64,000 nt of DNA from Myripristis murdjan (GCF_902150065.1 NC_043994.1:7749913-7813912), one strand, 5' to 3'. Shown: positions 10,731 through 25,865, counted from the first letter of the stretch. The notes: generated by a model from the sequence alone, not told the origin. A program made the numbers and translations.

Positions 10731-13700
10731 TCCCATACAGAGTGGTGGCCATTTTTGACTGCATCATTACCACAGAGCCATTTAATGTTAATAAACACTT
10801 TCCCTCACTTAAGTTGGGCTAAATTCTCACAGTTTGTAGCATCTAAGGAGTTACATTCAGGTCTGTTTGATGATACTAACCAGTTAGTGTTGCTCACTGG
10901 CAAATGTTGACTGGAGGACCTAATAGAAGCACAATCTTGCTAATGTTATCCTAAGCTCATATAAACAGGACACACAGATTCAAATGTTCATAATTCTTTT
11001 AGTAATGTTTGCTTACACACTAAGTATAATTGCCAGTTTATTATGTATCAGCCAAACGACCATAGCAACCAGAGGAATGTCCGATGTACTCCATTAAAGT
11101 TTTGTGGCCTAATCACTAAATTTTAATCCATTCTAATCTAACTGAACTGAAGTTACATAAAAATACCTATACTGAGTCTTCATTATATATTTTATATACT
11201 GTTTCTTATTTGAACACCTTTTTTTCAAAATTTTATCTTGATTTTTTTCTGAATACATAATTATACATGGTGATATTCCCACTGAGGGTTAGGGTTATTT
11301 TTACTACTTTAAAAATTTTACAGATAAACTGGTGCACATAGAAGGGGTAAATATAATACACAAATTCCTTGGGCTAATCAGTAACAAGACAGGAACAGCA
11401 CTTACCTCTTAATAGTAACACTTCCAATTAGTTTAATTTGTTAAATGCCGACATGAGCCAAAATGTTTGTTTCCACCAAACTTTGTCAGAATCAGATCAG
11501 TTTTGTTTGAAAAGTCCCCTGAAATACCATGTTTGATAATTGGCAAGAGAAACACAACCCAATCTGCAGTCAAACAAAAAATAAAGACAATTAAGGAAAT
11601 GGTACTTGAGGAAGCATTTCACAGCGAGCCAGCAGGGCAGGCAGGATGTGCCACCAGGGTGTTGGTGTAATTTTAACTACTTTGTAATCTTAAGAATTTG
11701 ACAGTGAACTAAGTGTGATGCCCACTTGTAGGGGAGGTGTTGGCTGCAGTGTTTGACATAACCGGCTGTCATAGATAGTAGTGAGGTATTTCCAGTCAAA
11801 CAAATGTGGACCAGAGGTTAAAATGCAGAATACTGATCTACTCTGTGGTGGCACTGTTGTAAAAATCTTCAAATGAAGTTGTTCTGCTCCCTGTTTTTAC
11901 ATGCTGCCTTTAATCCAAATCAATTTTATTGATTGAGGACAATAAAACAACAGGAAATAGTCTTGCTGACATTGGTACACAGACGTATCACTGTAACATA
12001 ACCACAGTGGCACATACTGACACATGGAACAGGGATAATGGACCATGGAAGGGAGCAGGGCATTGCAACATATACTATATCAGTAGACTATATATATATG
12101 TGTCACTCTGCAAATACATAAAGTGATTAACTGTGTGCATGCAGTGAGCATGCCACATTGGAGGGGTGGAGGACATAGAGTGACACACGAAGTGGCACAT
12201 GAAAGATTGGAGTTAGAGTCTTGTGCAAACACTGCAGATTAACTGATATGAGTGTTTGAAGGCAGACATGAACACAGTATTTATGGACTGAAGCTACTGG
12301 AAGCCAATATTTTGTGGCCATAGTCATAACATACCATGTCTTCATGGTAGAGAGACCTAACACAACTATTGATGAGAGAAACTCGGGGTTAGTTAGTTCA
12401 CTTTTAAGTGGACAAATAAATTTATATTTCAAAGAAAATGTCATTGTTGATTTTACAATGTTTTGCTGTAGCTGTGATCAACAAGGAACCTCATTAATCA
12501 TGTCAGAGTTGCAAAGACATGACTGGCCAGCATATTCAACCCTTTGAAACGTGAACAAATTCACTTTTTTTTTTTTTTTTTTTTTTGGAAAACATGAGGA
12601 AGAAAGGTAATGAGTAAGTTAGCAAGAAATCACCTGAAAATAAACTACTAAAAAATGACATGAAAAATATCAGAAAATTAGAAAAAAAAAAACTTTAGAA
12701 AAAAGACCTGAAAAATAGAGGGAAAATTGGTAGTATATCACAAAAACGTTACACAAAAAACTGTAAACATTCCAAGAGGTTTGTAAGAAAATAACCCCAA
12801 AAATTACCACAAAATTAGCAATAAATAAATAAATTACTGGCAAATTAGGAAAAAATAGGACAAAGCCACAATTATTATAGCTAACTATTTCAAATTAAAT
12901 TACAAGAAAAATGCCGTGAAAATAAAATAAAAATAAAATAAAAATAAATGAATACATAAATTAAAAAAAAAATTAAAAAAGGCGTTGATCAGTGAATCCT
13001 ACGCCGCTCGACATGGAAAATTAATCATAAGGACTTGAAAGGCTGCTGCTATGCCTCGCCTGGTCTGCCACTGGCCACCTCTAACATGTAACCACGCCAA
13101 AAACAATTCTTCTTCATCTTCTTCATCATGTACTCGCCAAGCTGCATGAGAGATGACCTTGGACTAGGTTTGGCCCCCTCAGCTCTTTTCAGCCCATCTC
13201 TGGAGGTGGTGTGCTCAGATCTTGCTACGGTTGGCCTGTGGCCAGCAGGATGTACAGGGACACGCTGTGAACAGGACTATTGTTTTTGTGAAAAAGCCCT
13301 GGCATTTTGCTTTGCATCATGGGACGAGCAGCGGGGGTACAGGCAGAATAATCAGAATAATCTGAGTGCGATCCCTCCTTCCAAAAGTTCTTCCTGTACT
13401 CTGCTTACATTTCATTTTTCTCACAATTATTACTAACCCCATTGGTCAGCATGTGGCATCACTTTTAAGATTCAATTTGAAGGATGAGTGGTTTTGAAGG
13501 TTTGGCCATTTATCACAATTTACCACAATTTCCTCATATTTTAAATTGCAACAAACCGTTTTGCAAATCATGCAAGGGAACTAAGAACTCCACATCATAT
13601 AATCAAAATCCCTCGATTTTCAAATTTGAATTTTTTGCTTGAAACAGCCACCTTATAATGTTCTGCTGCTGCAGCTAACAAAGTTGTCAAACCACAGAAC

Positions 13701-14478
13701 TGATAACTGGCTGTGGAAAGCAAACATTTCCCTAGGCACTATTTTCCCTGGTGGAGGGAGCATTTCACTCCACCCAATTTCAAATCATTGAAACCCACCA
13801 GAGCTTCTTCTTTTAGGAAAAATAATATGGACAGCTAAACTTCATCTTCATATCAGTTCAATGAATGGAAACCAAGGCCCGAATAACACTACACACATTC
13901 AGAATCATTGGTGTGCTCCATTAAATAACATTTTAAGAGAACTAACCTTTTAAGACTGAATTATTTGATAAAATGGCTTTTTTTTTTTTTTTTTTTTTGC
14001 TCAACAACAAACAACTGAAGGTAATAGCAAAAACAGGGAATGTAAATGGTTGTAAATTGGGTGAGCCTTTAACATGTAAGAGTCACCAGATGCTCTTTTC
14101 AACAAATAGAACCCAGGTTCTCAAATGGGGTACATGAAGCCCCAGGGGACATTGGAGTACTGCACATGAGATTTTTTAAAATGTTCATTTAGTGAAAAAG
14201 AAACAAAAAACAGAACCAACAAAATATCCTCAGTACCAGGTTGTTGTTTCAGAAACTGATGCAGCTGGGCTGGACCAGATTTTTTTCACTGATTATGGGC
14301 TACTTGGCTGAAAAAAAAAAAAAAAAAAAAAAAAACTTTCAAAAGGGATACAGTATTGAAAAAAGTTTGACAACCACTGAAATAGAGCCTCATTTTGAAG
14401 TAGGATTTTAAACATCGCTTTGTAGCCTCTGTATAAATCCACAGATGTTTCACTATTCTATAAATAGCCCCTACCCAG
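10731..14478. other. Repeat-poor, AT-rich non-coding stretch
   Basis: It holds homopolymer runs (T near 12564-12585 and 13978-13998, A near 14310-14334) and an A-rich low-complexity block at about 12590-12985. No exon was supported. Confidence 0.4.
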
Positions 14479-14830
14479 ATGAACACTGCTTATTATCTGG
14501 TTTGTTTCAGCAGAAGAGGACTACAACTTCAGGAAACACAGGATAAAAACAGATGTTTAAAAGGGATTTGTCATAAAATTTCCAGTTTAATTTCTCATTC
14601 AGTGGTTGCTGTGTTGTTAACATGTTACAAGCAGATGCAGGTTTGGCTCGAGACAGAGGAGCCACTCTTCTTGCTGCTTGTGAAAGTGTGTGTATACGTG
14701 TGCGTGTGGATGTGTGCTTGCATGTGTCATATAACCACATGGCTTAGCAGTGGCTCCAGTCTGGGGCACAGCGATGACTTGCACATGTTAACTGCATGCA
14801 TAATCTTTATGTTCCTTTTTGTTGTCTAGA
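14479..14830 (+). pseudogene. Decayed copy of choline-transporter-like exon 2 with flanking intron
   Basis: This block aligns with about 20010-20370 of the SLC5A7-like gene. Shared intron words include caagcagRtgcaggtttggctc (21 of 22 bases) and tttaatttctcatt, then a TG-rich run and gtgtcata. The exon relic starts near 14737: ccacatggcttagcagtggct corresponds to the live ctacatgggttggcggaggct, and both continue into gggcacagcg. Identity over the exon part is roughly 74 percent by eye, with a one-base insertion that breaks the frame. The acceptor ag has become cc. It lies upstream of exon 1 of the live gene, in the same orientation, so it looks like the remnant of a former tandem duplicate. 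No other relic exon was found nearby. Confidence 0.65.
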
Positions 14831-17800
14831 CCTCCACACCTTCAGCTTTTAAGCTCTCATGTTTAAAGGTACAGTCTGTAACAACTGACTTGCTCAAATG
14901 ATCGTACCTAAGCGGCGGGGGTTAACAAGTGTTGTCCTTCAGTGCCAGCCAATCCGCTGGTACCTTGATGGCTGCTGAGATTTCATGCGCTGAAAATAGC
15001 CAGACTGGTCTGACCGCTTCGTTTTGTTTTGGGTAAAATCCCACATACACACAAATAAGTTTGGCCCAGCAGTGCTGGAGTCTGGTGTTAGCAGGTTAAC
15101 ACACATGCTTTTCGAGCTGTTGAATGCCTGACTTGTCTAGCCAGTTTGGAATAACGTTACAGTGAACCAACCACATCCACACAACTAACAGTCGGCGGTT
15201 ACATTTGCTGTTCAGGTAAGCATCGTGTGCTGCGTGGAGCCCTGCTTAGCCAGACTGTGAGCTTTCTCCATTGTTCTCATGCTTGGTGCGGCTAAGAGCA
15301 CAGCATTATGACTTGCTGGAGCTTATAAGTATCATGTATTACCCTGTTTACTACGGCTGTTGCTTGAACTGATATGATTTGTAGCTCCTTTTAAACATTT
15401 CTAACCTTACACATAGGCCTAACTTGTGTTGTGGTGTGAAAATACTCCAGCTATGACAAATATTTTGCCCTATTTTTGAGGGAAATATGGATGTAGCCAC
15501 TTAACACTGTTTTTTTTTCTTCTGATCATTGGCAAGCCAACTCACTTTTCACCGAAGCCGCTAAGACAAGAGTTGATTTTTGCAAGTTCTCCAACAACAT
15601 TGTCAAACAAGCAAAATACAGTTTGATATGTATTGTGATTCTTAAGTATTGCAATTTGATATTATTTATTGTGATGTTTGGTTTTTGACTTGTCCTCTAG
15701 TTTGTGGATGTAAAGTTCCATGAAGCTGTGTTTATCTTAAAGGTCACAATGGGCCATTTTATACAGTGATGTGAAGTTTCAAAAAATGCTCTCACTACAA
15801 TGAACTGGCTGCTATGGGGGCTAACATCATCGCACATGAATCAAATGTGACTCATTGAATCCACAAGAGTCTCAGTTTTCCAGTCAAAGCAACTGATGCA
15901 GCTCCAAGACTGTTTAGGCCCCAGTCTGCACAAACACACCATGTTACAACAGGCCACAAGAATGCATTTGGACTGCAGGGTTTGTGGCCCAAACTGCATG
16001 GGATTAGCAGAAGGTGGGCATGTCTGCAAAAGGGAGAGCCGTGGCTGCCCAGAGAACCCATTTTCATTCACACATCTGGAGGTCAGAGGTCAAGGGATCC
16101 CGCTGAAAATGCCAGTTTTTCCCTCACCAAAATTTAGCTGAACTTTGGAGCAATATTTAGCGCCCATGCCGACATGTTCCATAGTTTCATATGATACCAA
16201 TTAAATCTTTACTTTAAATCAATTCAGCAATAATAATAATAATAAAAAACTGGTTTAAAAACATTTTTAAAAAAGAATCGTGATAATTGAATCGATGGCT
16301 TGATTTTTTTTCCCCACCACTATTTGACTTAAAATTTTCCGTCGGTATACACGGATACATGTACAAAGAGTAGCCACTACATGGTGCGAAAACATCATGA
16401 AGTTACATGGTGTACCATTAAAGCTTATGTAGCTAACTTTATGGCTCAAACAGCAGCCACCCGGGAGTGTGGCTCAGATGCTGATGGAATGGGGGAATAG
16501 GAATTTGTGAGCTGGTGGACAAAACTTGATGTATTTTCAGTTATCAAAGGAATGCCTCTCCAGGCCTCTGTGCCTGTCCTTGGCAACAGGATCTGAAGTT
16601 TCCCTCTCTTTCTCCCACCTCTTCCCAAAAGCCCGACATAGTTTCACTCAGGCGATAACTTGCATTTCCCCCTCTCTGTGCATGTATTAAACTTCTGTGT
16701 GACTCAGGAACCACAGACCTTCAACCCTCTCAGAACTGCTGCAGGAAATTTATATTACGCCCACCTCCGACTTACTGTTTGCGTTATGGATCCAAATCTG
16801 GATTCAAATCAGAAACCATTTGATTTGACATGACATGACATGTTTATACGCATAAGTGCAGCAAATACTCTGCCTCTCACTGCATTCACACATTGCACAC
16901 AGTATTTACATCTGAGCATTGAAAATTCATTACATCATTCTTGCAACAATATTGATAGACACCCATTCCTCTTGTTTCTCAGTGACAGACTTGGAACAAT
17001 ATAACCGTGTACGTTTGCCTCTGCCTCTGCTTTAACATAGGCTACAAGTCATTTGACAACCTGAGCAGAACATATTGCATAGCCAGAATAAATGGTTATG
17101 AAGAATATATGACGATCAAATTCTCAGTTAGGGGAACAGACATGGATGTGGATCAAGTCCTGCCTGGGACATCTGTTGTACTTCACCCTCTCTTTCTGTT
17201 GTGAACTGTCAGATACAGAAAAAAAATCTTTAAAACCATTATGTACATTGGAGGAGAGGCTGGATCAGGGCTTAAACGCACACTGTGAGAGGCACAACAA
17301 GGTTTAATGCAACATTTAAAATTTAAAGTCATGTCAGATTTACTGTAAATACGATCTGCCAACTGGGGAGAACGGACCATGTCAGCGCCCTGACGGTCAT
17401 AAGCCTACAAGTGGGATATGGGATTTGTAGGCTGCAATATTTCCACTTGACGTCACAAAATTGCGTAATCATGCGTATAATCCGAGGAGGGAAAAGTGTC
17501 GGGATATCATCTGGTGCCATGGCTACAACTTGGAAGCGCTGATGTGCATTACATGTCGAATCAAACTCATTCGAATGTATGAATTCAAAAGCAAACATCA
17601 AACTGCAGCAGGTATATTTTACATATGCGGAGCTGGCAGAAGGAGCTTAGTGTGCTACATGTTCATGTGTCTAGGGTTGTGGACATAAGTAGACGCGGTG
17701 TCATGCTTGCCGCCTACCACAATACATATGTAGAGAGACTCTGGCGCCTTCAAAAAAATCCACATAACCGCTAGGTGGCCGGAGTGAACGAATTTTCCAG

Positions 17801-17990
17801 CTGACGCGTTTAGTATTTACGGTAAATTCGGCATGACTTGAAGGCGACATAAAGCTCCAGCCTGTGTCCCTCCATCATCCTTGCCGGTGCGACGAGACAA
17901 CGGCTGCCCGGGATGAATGCGCTGAATTCCCCTTTGCACAAGGACGACGCATATAGTGTGGGGAGGGGGCGGTGTGGCGCAAGGTGAACT
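14831..17990. other. Non-coding stretch upstream of the SLC5A7-like gene
   Basis: No exon was supported. The start (aaaggtacagtctgtaacaa, 14864) resembles the end of a common fish interspersed element, but I could not find a matching partner end. CpG content rises from about 17460 towards the promoter. Confidence 0.4.
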
Positions 17991-17991
17991 C

Positions 17992-17998
17992 TATAAAT
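17992..17998 (+). promoter_or_regulatory. TATA box of the SLC5A7-like gene
   Basis: TATAAAT preceded by a G-rich block (ggggagggggcggtgtgg, an Sp1-like GC box) at 17960-17977. Transcription would start near 18025, leaving about 440 bases of 5-prime UTR before the ATG unless a UTR intron is present. This is inferred from spacing only. Confidence 0.5.
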
Positions 17999-18462
17999 AC
18001 CCAGGACTGCATCGGAAAATGCTTTTTATATTGAGCTTATCAAGCGCGCCTGCCGCCTCATCGGCAGGTCGTGTCCCGTTTTGAAGATCTCATTGCTGTA
18101 AACGTCTTACACATTTCTAGGTATCCTGTGCTACAAAAATATACCTCACATATACATTTAGAGATATATCTGTATCTGTATCTGTAACTGTACCAAGATT
18201 GGACCAAATGTGTGCGCGCATGTAATCTAACCTTCATTCGAAAAAAAAATCTGCCGGACAATGGAGACAGAAAATTGGTTCATGTAGCATATCACTGCCG
18301 ATCCGAATTTCAGAAGGAGGTGAATTCAGGGCCAGTGTTATTTTCCCGGGGCACCTTGGCTGCCCGTGTGTCATCTCACTGTGAAGGAGGGATGTAGTCT
18401 GCCATCCCGGCAGCCCAGCAGTCACAGCAGTCGGTCGTTCCAGACGCAGTCCCAGCTCCACC

Positions 18463-19400
18463 ATGGCTCTCAACATCCCAGGAGTGGCAGTGATGGTGCT
18501 TTTCTACTTGCTGGTCCTCGGAACCGGCATCTGGGCTTCCTTCAAGTCCAAAAGGGAGGCCAAGAAGGGCCATGGAGATAAAACGGAGATGGCCCTGCTG
18601 GGTAACCGGGGAATCAACTTTGTGGTGGGAATCTTCACCATGACTGGTGAGTAGGGTCTGAATAATGAATAAAAGGTCATCTATTAACAGCTCCATTTGC
18701 CTTCCGTTTCTCGGAAAGGGTCCTATTTTTTTTTTTTATTGGAACATTGAGTCCCGATTTCACCAGTTACTCCATCTGCTTCTCGTCTGCTGCAATATTA
18801 TCACTTTTAATAAGCCATTTGCTCCAGTATGAGTCTGAACAGTTTGGTTTTCTCTAAATAATCTGCCATTGTAATGTCACAATTTTCCTTGCTTCCACTG
18901 CAGCTTCACCTGTACAAGGTCTTTCTTAAATCAAGTGATATTAAAAGAATCAAATCAAATGTTATTAATATGCTAGATATCATACAATATTGTAACTCAA
19001 ACTGCTTAAAGCCTGTTCAGGGCTAAAAAAAAAAAGGCCACAGGCTATTATATTTTTTTATAGCTCTTATAGCAGACTGTAGCTGCCAGCAGCAATGAAC
19101 AGGTTACACAGCTTTACAAATGAACTGGATTCTTTGATTGCCCCATAAGGCATTCTGGGTATTGAAGTCTTTGTCATTATGGTAACAGAACAAAAGGTCA
19201 AACGGCTATATTTGTTCAATTCCTAGTATGTTAAGGTGTGGCTTGATGTTTCTGACCAACATGTATGATTATATAGAATTTTTAACATCATTTCAGTTTC
19301 TTTGTCATGATTTAACAGTCAGTTTAACTTTTAGTGCCATTTAAAAAACTCATGTTAAAAGCTTATCCGTTTTTGAGGCAAGCCCTAAAGTGAGCTATTG

Positions 19401-19467
<67 letters not shown>

Positions 19468-22400
19468 AACCCTATTCTGACCTGCAGATCATAGCGTTTT
19501 TTTTTTGTTTTTTTTTTTAAACATTTAAAACGGGATCAAGAATTTATAATGGCAATGAAAGGCTGAGGTGTTCAGCCCATTTGGATACATATCTGTACCA
19601 AGTATGAAATCCCTCTGACCACGCTAAGCCTCAGATTTTGATTTTGCTGATAAAGTGCATCCTTTATGACCCAGAGCAGTTATAAAAAAAAATAAAAACA
19701 ACTTAATGAAAAATGGCTGACCACTCTAAGGATACCATCCTCCCCAAAAAAAGTGACTTGATGCATTTGAAGCAAGTGTATTTGTACTGGAAGCAATTGT
19801 AATCACACACAGATTTCTTCACTCATGACTGTTTTATTTAAGCATTTAAAAATACTTTTTAAAACTCAATACTAGACCAAATTATTTTATGCGTTGTAAA
19901 TGTGTGAGAGCCGTGATGCCCTTTCTTGAAAGCGTTCCAGTCATGTAAAGGCAATGGAGATAAAGGGACAGGTTGAAGCAGGACTGTAATGTTGCTTTAT
20001 CATGTAAGCACCAACACTGCAGTGAAGAGGCTCACACTTTCAGGACACGGGAAATTAGAGGAGATGTTTCAAAGTGATTTGTTTCTTCATTTACATTATA
20101 TTCCTGATTGAATTTTAATTTCTCATTAAATGTACAATAGACAGGCTGGTTACTATGTATCATATTACAAGCAGGTGCAGGTTTGGCTCAACCAACCTGC
20201 TACTTTGACCAGCCGTCCTACTACTCAGAGTCCTCTGTCTGTGTGTGAATCTGTGTGTATGTCTGTGTGGCTGTGTGTCTGTATGTTTGTGTGTGTCATA
20301 CAGCTACATGGGTTGGCGGAGGCTTCATCGTGGGCACAGCGGAGGCAGTGTACAACCCTTCCATGGGACTAATCTGGGCTGTCATGCCAATAACAGCAAC
20401 CCTGTGCTTCATCGTCGGTGAGATTCTTTTTAAAGTAATCCTGATAGTCATAGTGGGGGCTGAGTAGTCATCCTGTGTAGATCAATAGACTGACTTAAGA
20501 CTTTCATTCCCATAGGAGGCATGCATAGTAAAGGAAAATTCTACACTGTAGCTCTTTGAAGGGATGGTTCCACCATTTTGAAAAGAAAAGAAATATATAT
20601 GATTTCATTTCCCCCTAGCTGTTCTGTAGGAGGACAGTAGTGGTGCTATCTGAGTGCTGGATACTGGCTGGATGCTCCAAATGCTAGCTGTTAGCCTCCT
20701 GCCATTGAGGTGAACTTCCCCCCAGCTAACATTCTGAAAAATAATTAATCCTCTCTGATGTTTAATCAACAAAGTTTGAGTTTGGTGATACGTAGAAGAA
20801 TTTTTACCACAAATTTTCCAGAGGAAGTTGTTATTTTTGTCCTCTGACATGTGTACATGTCAGTGAAGTAAAAAAAAAAAAAAAGATCCCTCTCTGTGGT
20901 GGCTGTTGCTTCTCTGGGGCGGAGTGATACAGGAAGTGCAGAAGTTGCTGGATCTTTCTGGATGTTGACAGCAGGACAAATACAGTTATAAACAGTAATT
21001 TGAGCAAAATGGTCGACCATGTGTGCTTGGTAGTCACGTGCATTTTAGTTTCAGGAAACATTTATTCATTCATTCATCTTCTAAACCGCTTATCCTCACT
21101 AGGGTCGCGGGGGGGTGCTGGAGCCTATCCCAGCGCACATAGGGCGAAGGCAGTGAAACACCCTGGACAGGTCGCCAGTCCATCGCAGGGTGTTTAAGGG
21201 TGTGATTAAGGTGGATATTTTTTAAAAAAAATGGTAGCTGGGGGGAAGTCCACGTCCATGGCAGCAGGCTAACAGTTAGCATTTGGAGCATCTAGCCACT
21301 ACAGGAAGATAGCACCGCTAGGGGTTAAGTGACATAAAATATTTTTTACAAATGGGTGAACTATCCCTTTAACATTATTAAATCCAGCTACTGTTGGTGC
21401 ACGTCACATTCCTTAGCCCATGTATTTTTATGTGTATTTTTGTATTTGTTGTTTCTTCTTATTTCTGTGGAAAGCTGGATGAATGTAGATGATGTCACAG
21501 GATATTTCCACTGCAGCTCCAGTGGAGAGTGACGGCAGAAAATGTTTCAGGGGCTTTTTTCTAGAGCTGCCATTTTGCACCGACCTTCAACAACCACACA
21601 AGCAGAACTCCCATCGTAGGAGAGGTTAAGAGAGAGACGGGCTAAAATAACTCAAGTTCTGACCCAAGCAGCCACTGAGGAGAAAAGCTGGAGGAAAGCC
21701 AGGCCTGAGCCGGAATGTGTCCTATGTACAGTGCCTTGCATAAGTCTTCCTCCCCCTTGGGCAGTGCTTTTCACTGTTTTGCAGTGTTACAACCAGGAAT
21801 TCAAACTGATGTTTTTGGGACTTGAAAATGACTGCTTGCAGATAGCCTCCTTTCAGTCTGACTGAGCTTGAGCTATTTGGCCAAGCAGAATGGGCAAAAA
21901 TGGCAGACATAAGATGTGCTGATCGAGACATAGCCTAAAAGTCTTACCTTTTACCTTAATTATTGATTATGTCACAACAAAACCTATTTTGTACGTTCAA
22001 AGCACAATGCATGATTTGATAATCAAATGGTAAAAAGCACAATAAAGTCAATTTGAATTCCAGGTTGTAACACTGCAAAATGTGGAAAAGTCCAAGGAAG
22101 GTACATACTCACTGTAGGCAAGGCAATATAAATGGAAGCCTTTTGTGGTCCACCCTCTCTCATCATTTTGTTTGTACTTGTAGTTTCTTTATTTCATATG
22201 GAAGACAATTGAAAATGTAGATAATCCCAAACTAAATAAACAACACTGGCCATGGAAAAAACTGAACACTGAACTAATTTTCCTTGTAATAAATGAACTG
22301 TTAAAGAGAAGGCAAAAAAGGAATTTTTCATTCAAAACTGACAGATGCAGAAAGCTCATAGTTCCCTTCCTAGACATTATGGTAACCATGGTAACCAGCT

Positions 22401-25400
22401 CTTGTCACAACAAAAGTTAAATCACCTTTGTGTCAGGTAGCGTGTAACTTGGGCTCAGTAGGAAACTGGCAGTCAACTGCAATGCCACATTGGTTTTCAG
22501 CATTCGTCCCTATGTATTTTTTGCGTGTGTATTCGCACTGCAGTATTTTTTTTTTTTTTTTTGTGCATGTGAACATCATTGTCATAAAAGCCCTAGCTCT
22601 CCGGCTTCTATTTTCAGAAAGTCCCCAAAGTCGAATCACAATTTGAACCCTGGCCTCAGCAGACCAGGACACAGCGTAACCTCTGCTAAAAGTCTTGTGG
22701 ATCTGTTGTCGGTAGCTTGTGAAACACATCGCCCTCAGCTGCTTTTTTTTTTTTTATTTGAACAACTGGGCACAGCACTACAATATTAGCCTCCTGCCAC
22801 TCCTTTTATTTATCAAATGGAAAAACGTACACTACTATCACTATCATTCTCCCTGCCCACATGTAAACAGCACAGAAAACTCCCTTTTCGGGAAGCCGTC
22901 AAAAGGAATTCTAGATCTGGCAGGTTGAGGGAGAGTGGCAACGCTTAAAACAGTTAATTACAACACTTCTTGGAATACATTTATCATCACAAAGTGATAG
23001 CTAACAGTACAAGAGTATCTGAGGGTGCAATTATTAATTATTGTTTAAATATGTACCTCCGTAAAATTGTAACATTTTTAGAATAAAAACATCCACCAAG
23101 TGAAATAGATTAGAAACTTTTTGCTTAGTTGTATGCAGAGATTACCCGAGCACATAGCCATACATTCCACTTTCACATGAAAATCACATGAGAAAAAGAG
23201 GAATTATCCTCTAACACCCTGATGAATGCACACTGATATGAATGTGTTTTTTTTCCCACATTCATTTGAAGAGGCCAGAATCCCATGATACAACCTTTCC
23301 TCCTCATAGTAAAACTCAACAGGACTATCAGACACTGTGATGCTGTTTTCATTGCAGTCTAAAAATGCCTTTTATTGCTAGATCCATAATTAGCCTATCA
23401 TTAACTTACCTGTCTGTACAACAAACATACAGCGTTCAGCAACGGTTTCAACAAAGAACCCTACTCCTGAAGTCACTTTTAGAAAAGCAATTTTCACATA
23501 AATGTCCAGCAAGGACCCCCTCTTTCATTGGCAGAGGTAAATGTGTATTTAGATTTAGTTCACCATCACTTTAAAAATTTATGTTATGGATGGGAATATA
23601 TGGGTTTTTAGTGTACTTTGCAAATGTATTTTTCCTGTTTGTGGAGACGTTTACCTTGGTTGTCCTTATATATGTGGCTTCACATTTCTTATGAATTATC
23701 TGTGACTGTGCTCATTTCCCTTCCATGTTTTAGTAAATACCTTGTGTTTGCATTATTAATTCTGCCTCAAGTTTCAGCTATGTTAGTGTACCTGAACCGT
23801 ATACTGTTTAAGGAGCAGCAGGTTGGCCAGTTGTTTAAAGACACCATCCATTCAAATGGATCTGAAGCGTTTTTTGTTTCTTTATTATGCAATCAAACAG
23901 AATAGGTTTCTAATAAAAATATAGATAACTATCAACACTGCAATCAAATATTGTTTGATTGCAAGTGAAATAAATTTGTGATTGAAGTGCAAATCAGAAC
24001 TTTTATTTGTGAATCCAAAGGTTTCGCCTGCAAATCCACAAATGCTGCTTTCTGTTGAGCTGAATCTCGTGGGTGGAACCTTCACTGAAAGATGTAAGAT
24101 CTCTATTCACCAATTTTGATCATAGGGACAGCTTGGAAACATCCACAATTATAATTTAACAGTATAGTAGCCGCTTTGATCCACACTCCTATCCATTAGG
24201 TGGCAGTAATGCTATTACATTATTAGCTGTCACTCCAGTCGAGACTGGCCAATAGAGTCGTGTCTTTGCGCTTTCAGCTTAGGTCCCGCCCACGGGATTC
24301 AGCTCAATAGCAAGCAAAACTTTTGGATTCTCACATAAAACCTTTGGAATCGCATATCAAAGTTTTGGATTTGCAAACAGAAGTTTTTGATTCCCATTTA
24401 ATCACAAATCTATTTTACTTGCAATGACTGAAATGAATTGAAGTGTCGATGGTTTTGCTCTCAAATTCATTTTTTGATCGCAAACCTGTTGTGTTTGCTT
24501 GCATAATAAAGAAACTAAAAAACTCCGTAAATGAACAGGATCAAGCTGAGGATCAAACCTGCTTAATCAGCATGGATTAATATTACATTATCATCACCCG
24601 TGTAGAGCTATTGAATTACAAAAATGCACTATCAGAAGTCTGGTGTGGAAAACAATGCAAGTGCTCAGTGTTAACACAGAATTATCTGTTGTTAATGAGA
24701 GAGATGATACGTTATTGTTCAAAAGCTGATTGAAGAGTTTCCACAAATAGCATGCAGATCATTGATTTAATTAATAAATAACCAATGCTCTGTTTACAGT
24801 AATAAATGAAATTTTATCTGCTTCTTTGTGCTATCCTTGAGGCGGCCTGTTCTTTGCCAAGCCGATGAGAGACAGAAAATATGTGACCATGATGGACCCT
24901 TTCCAGATCAAGTATGGAAAAGTACCAACGGCTGCCCTGTCACTGGCCACACTTGTGTCAGAGATTATGTGGGTGACGGGAACACTTATAGGATTAGGTA
25001 AGAATGTGACTATCTGCGACTGTCACACCTTCAGTGTGTAGCCATGTGCATGTGTGTATGTGTGTCTTTGTGTGGTCATGTAATGGTGTATATGCCTGTG
25101 CGTGCATGTGTGATGCATATGATCCTGGCAGTTGAGCAGCTGTTGATCCCAACTATTTGGTGCAGTGTGGATTGAAAGGCTAACCGTTGTCTGATCGTAC
25201 AGTTTGCCTGAAATAAAGCGCTGGAGCACTAGAGTTGTGGGTTTCAGGCAGTGATGTAACAATAAATAAAGTACTGATAAACTCTGATCTGTCTCGGATC
25301 TCGATGATCATCATAAAGCAAACATCATTTGCGGCCTTTGAAACCAGCAATAGACAACACTTATGTCATATCACACTCCCTGGTGATATCTCGTCTTACA

Positions 25401-25798
25401 TCACTAACAATATAATGATGTATTGCCCAGCCCCAGTTATGAGGCCCAAATGTCCCCACAAGGATAAAAAGTAGGAATTAAGGGTTTATTTTTAAAGTCA
25501 TGGTTAGAAATAGGATTATGTTTACTTTAGGGTCGGATCAAGGCCCATTAACTTGAAAGAAGATTGAAATCATTTCTTAGTGGACAAAATGTTCTTATGT
25601 CAAATGTTACCCATGAAAACATCCAGATGATGATCCAGATAGTTGCATATTGTGGTGATTGCTTTGCAGGCTGAAGAACTTAATGCCTGAGCACTGGTCT
25701 ATTGTCATAGTTTGGAGTTTTTTAGGGTGTGGGCATGCAGTGGTTATGGATTAGGGAATGAACTCACTCAAGGTACTCACAAGCATAGTAATACACAA

Positions 25799-25865
<67 letters not shown>

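Noticed and set aside
11281-11300. A telomere-like gggttagggtt word
   Set aside because: Only about two units; too short to mean an interstitial telomeric tract.
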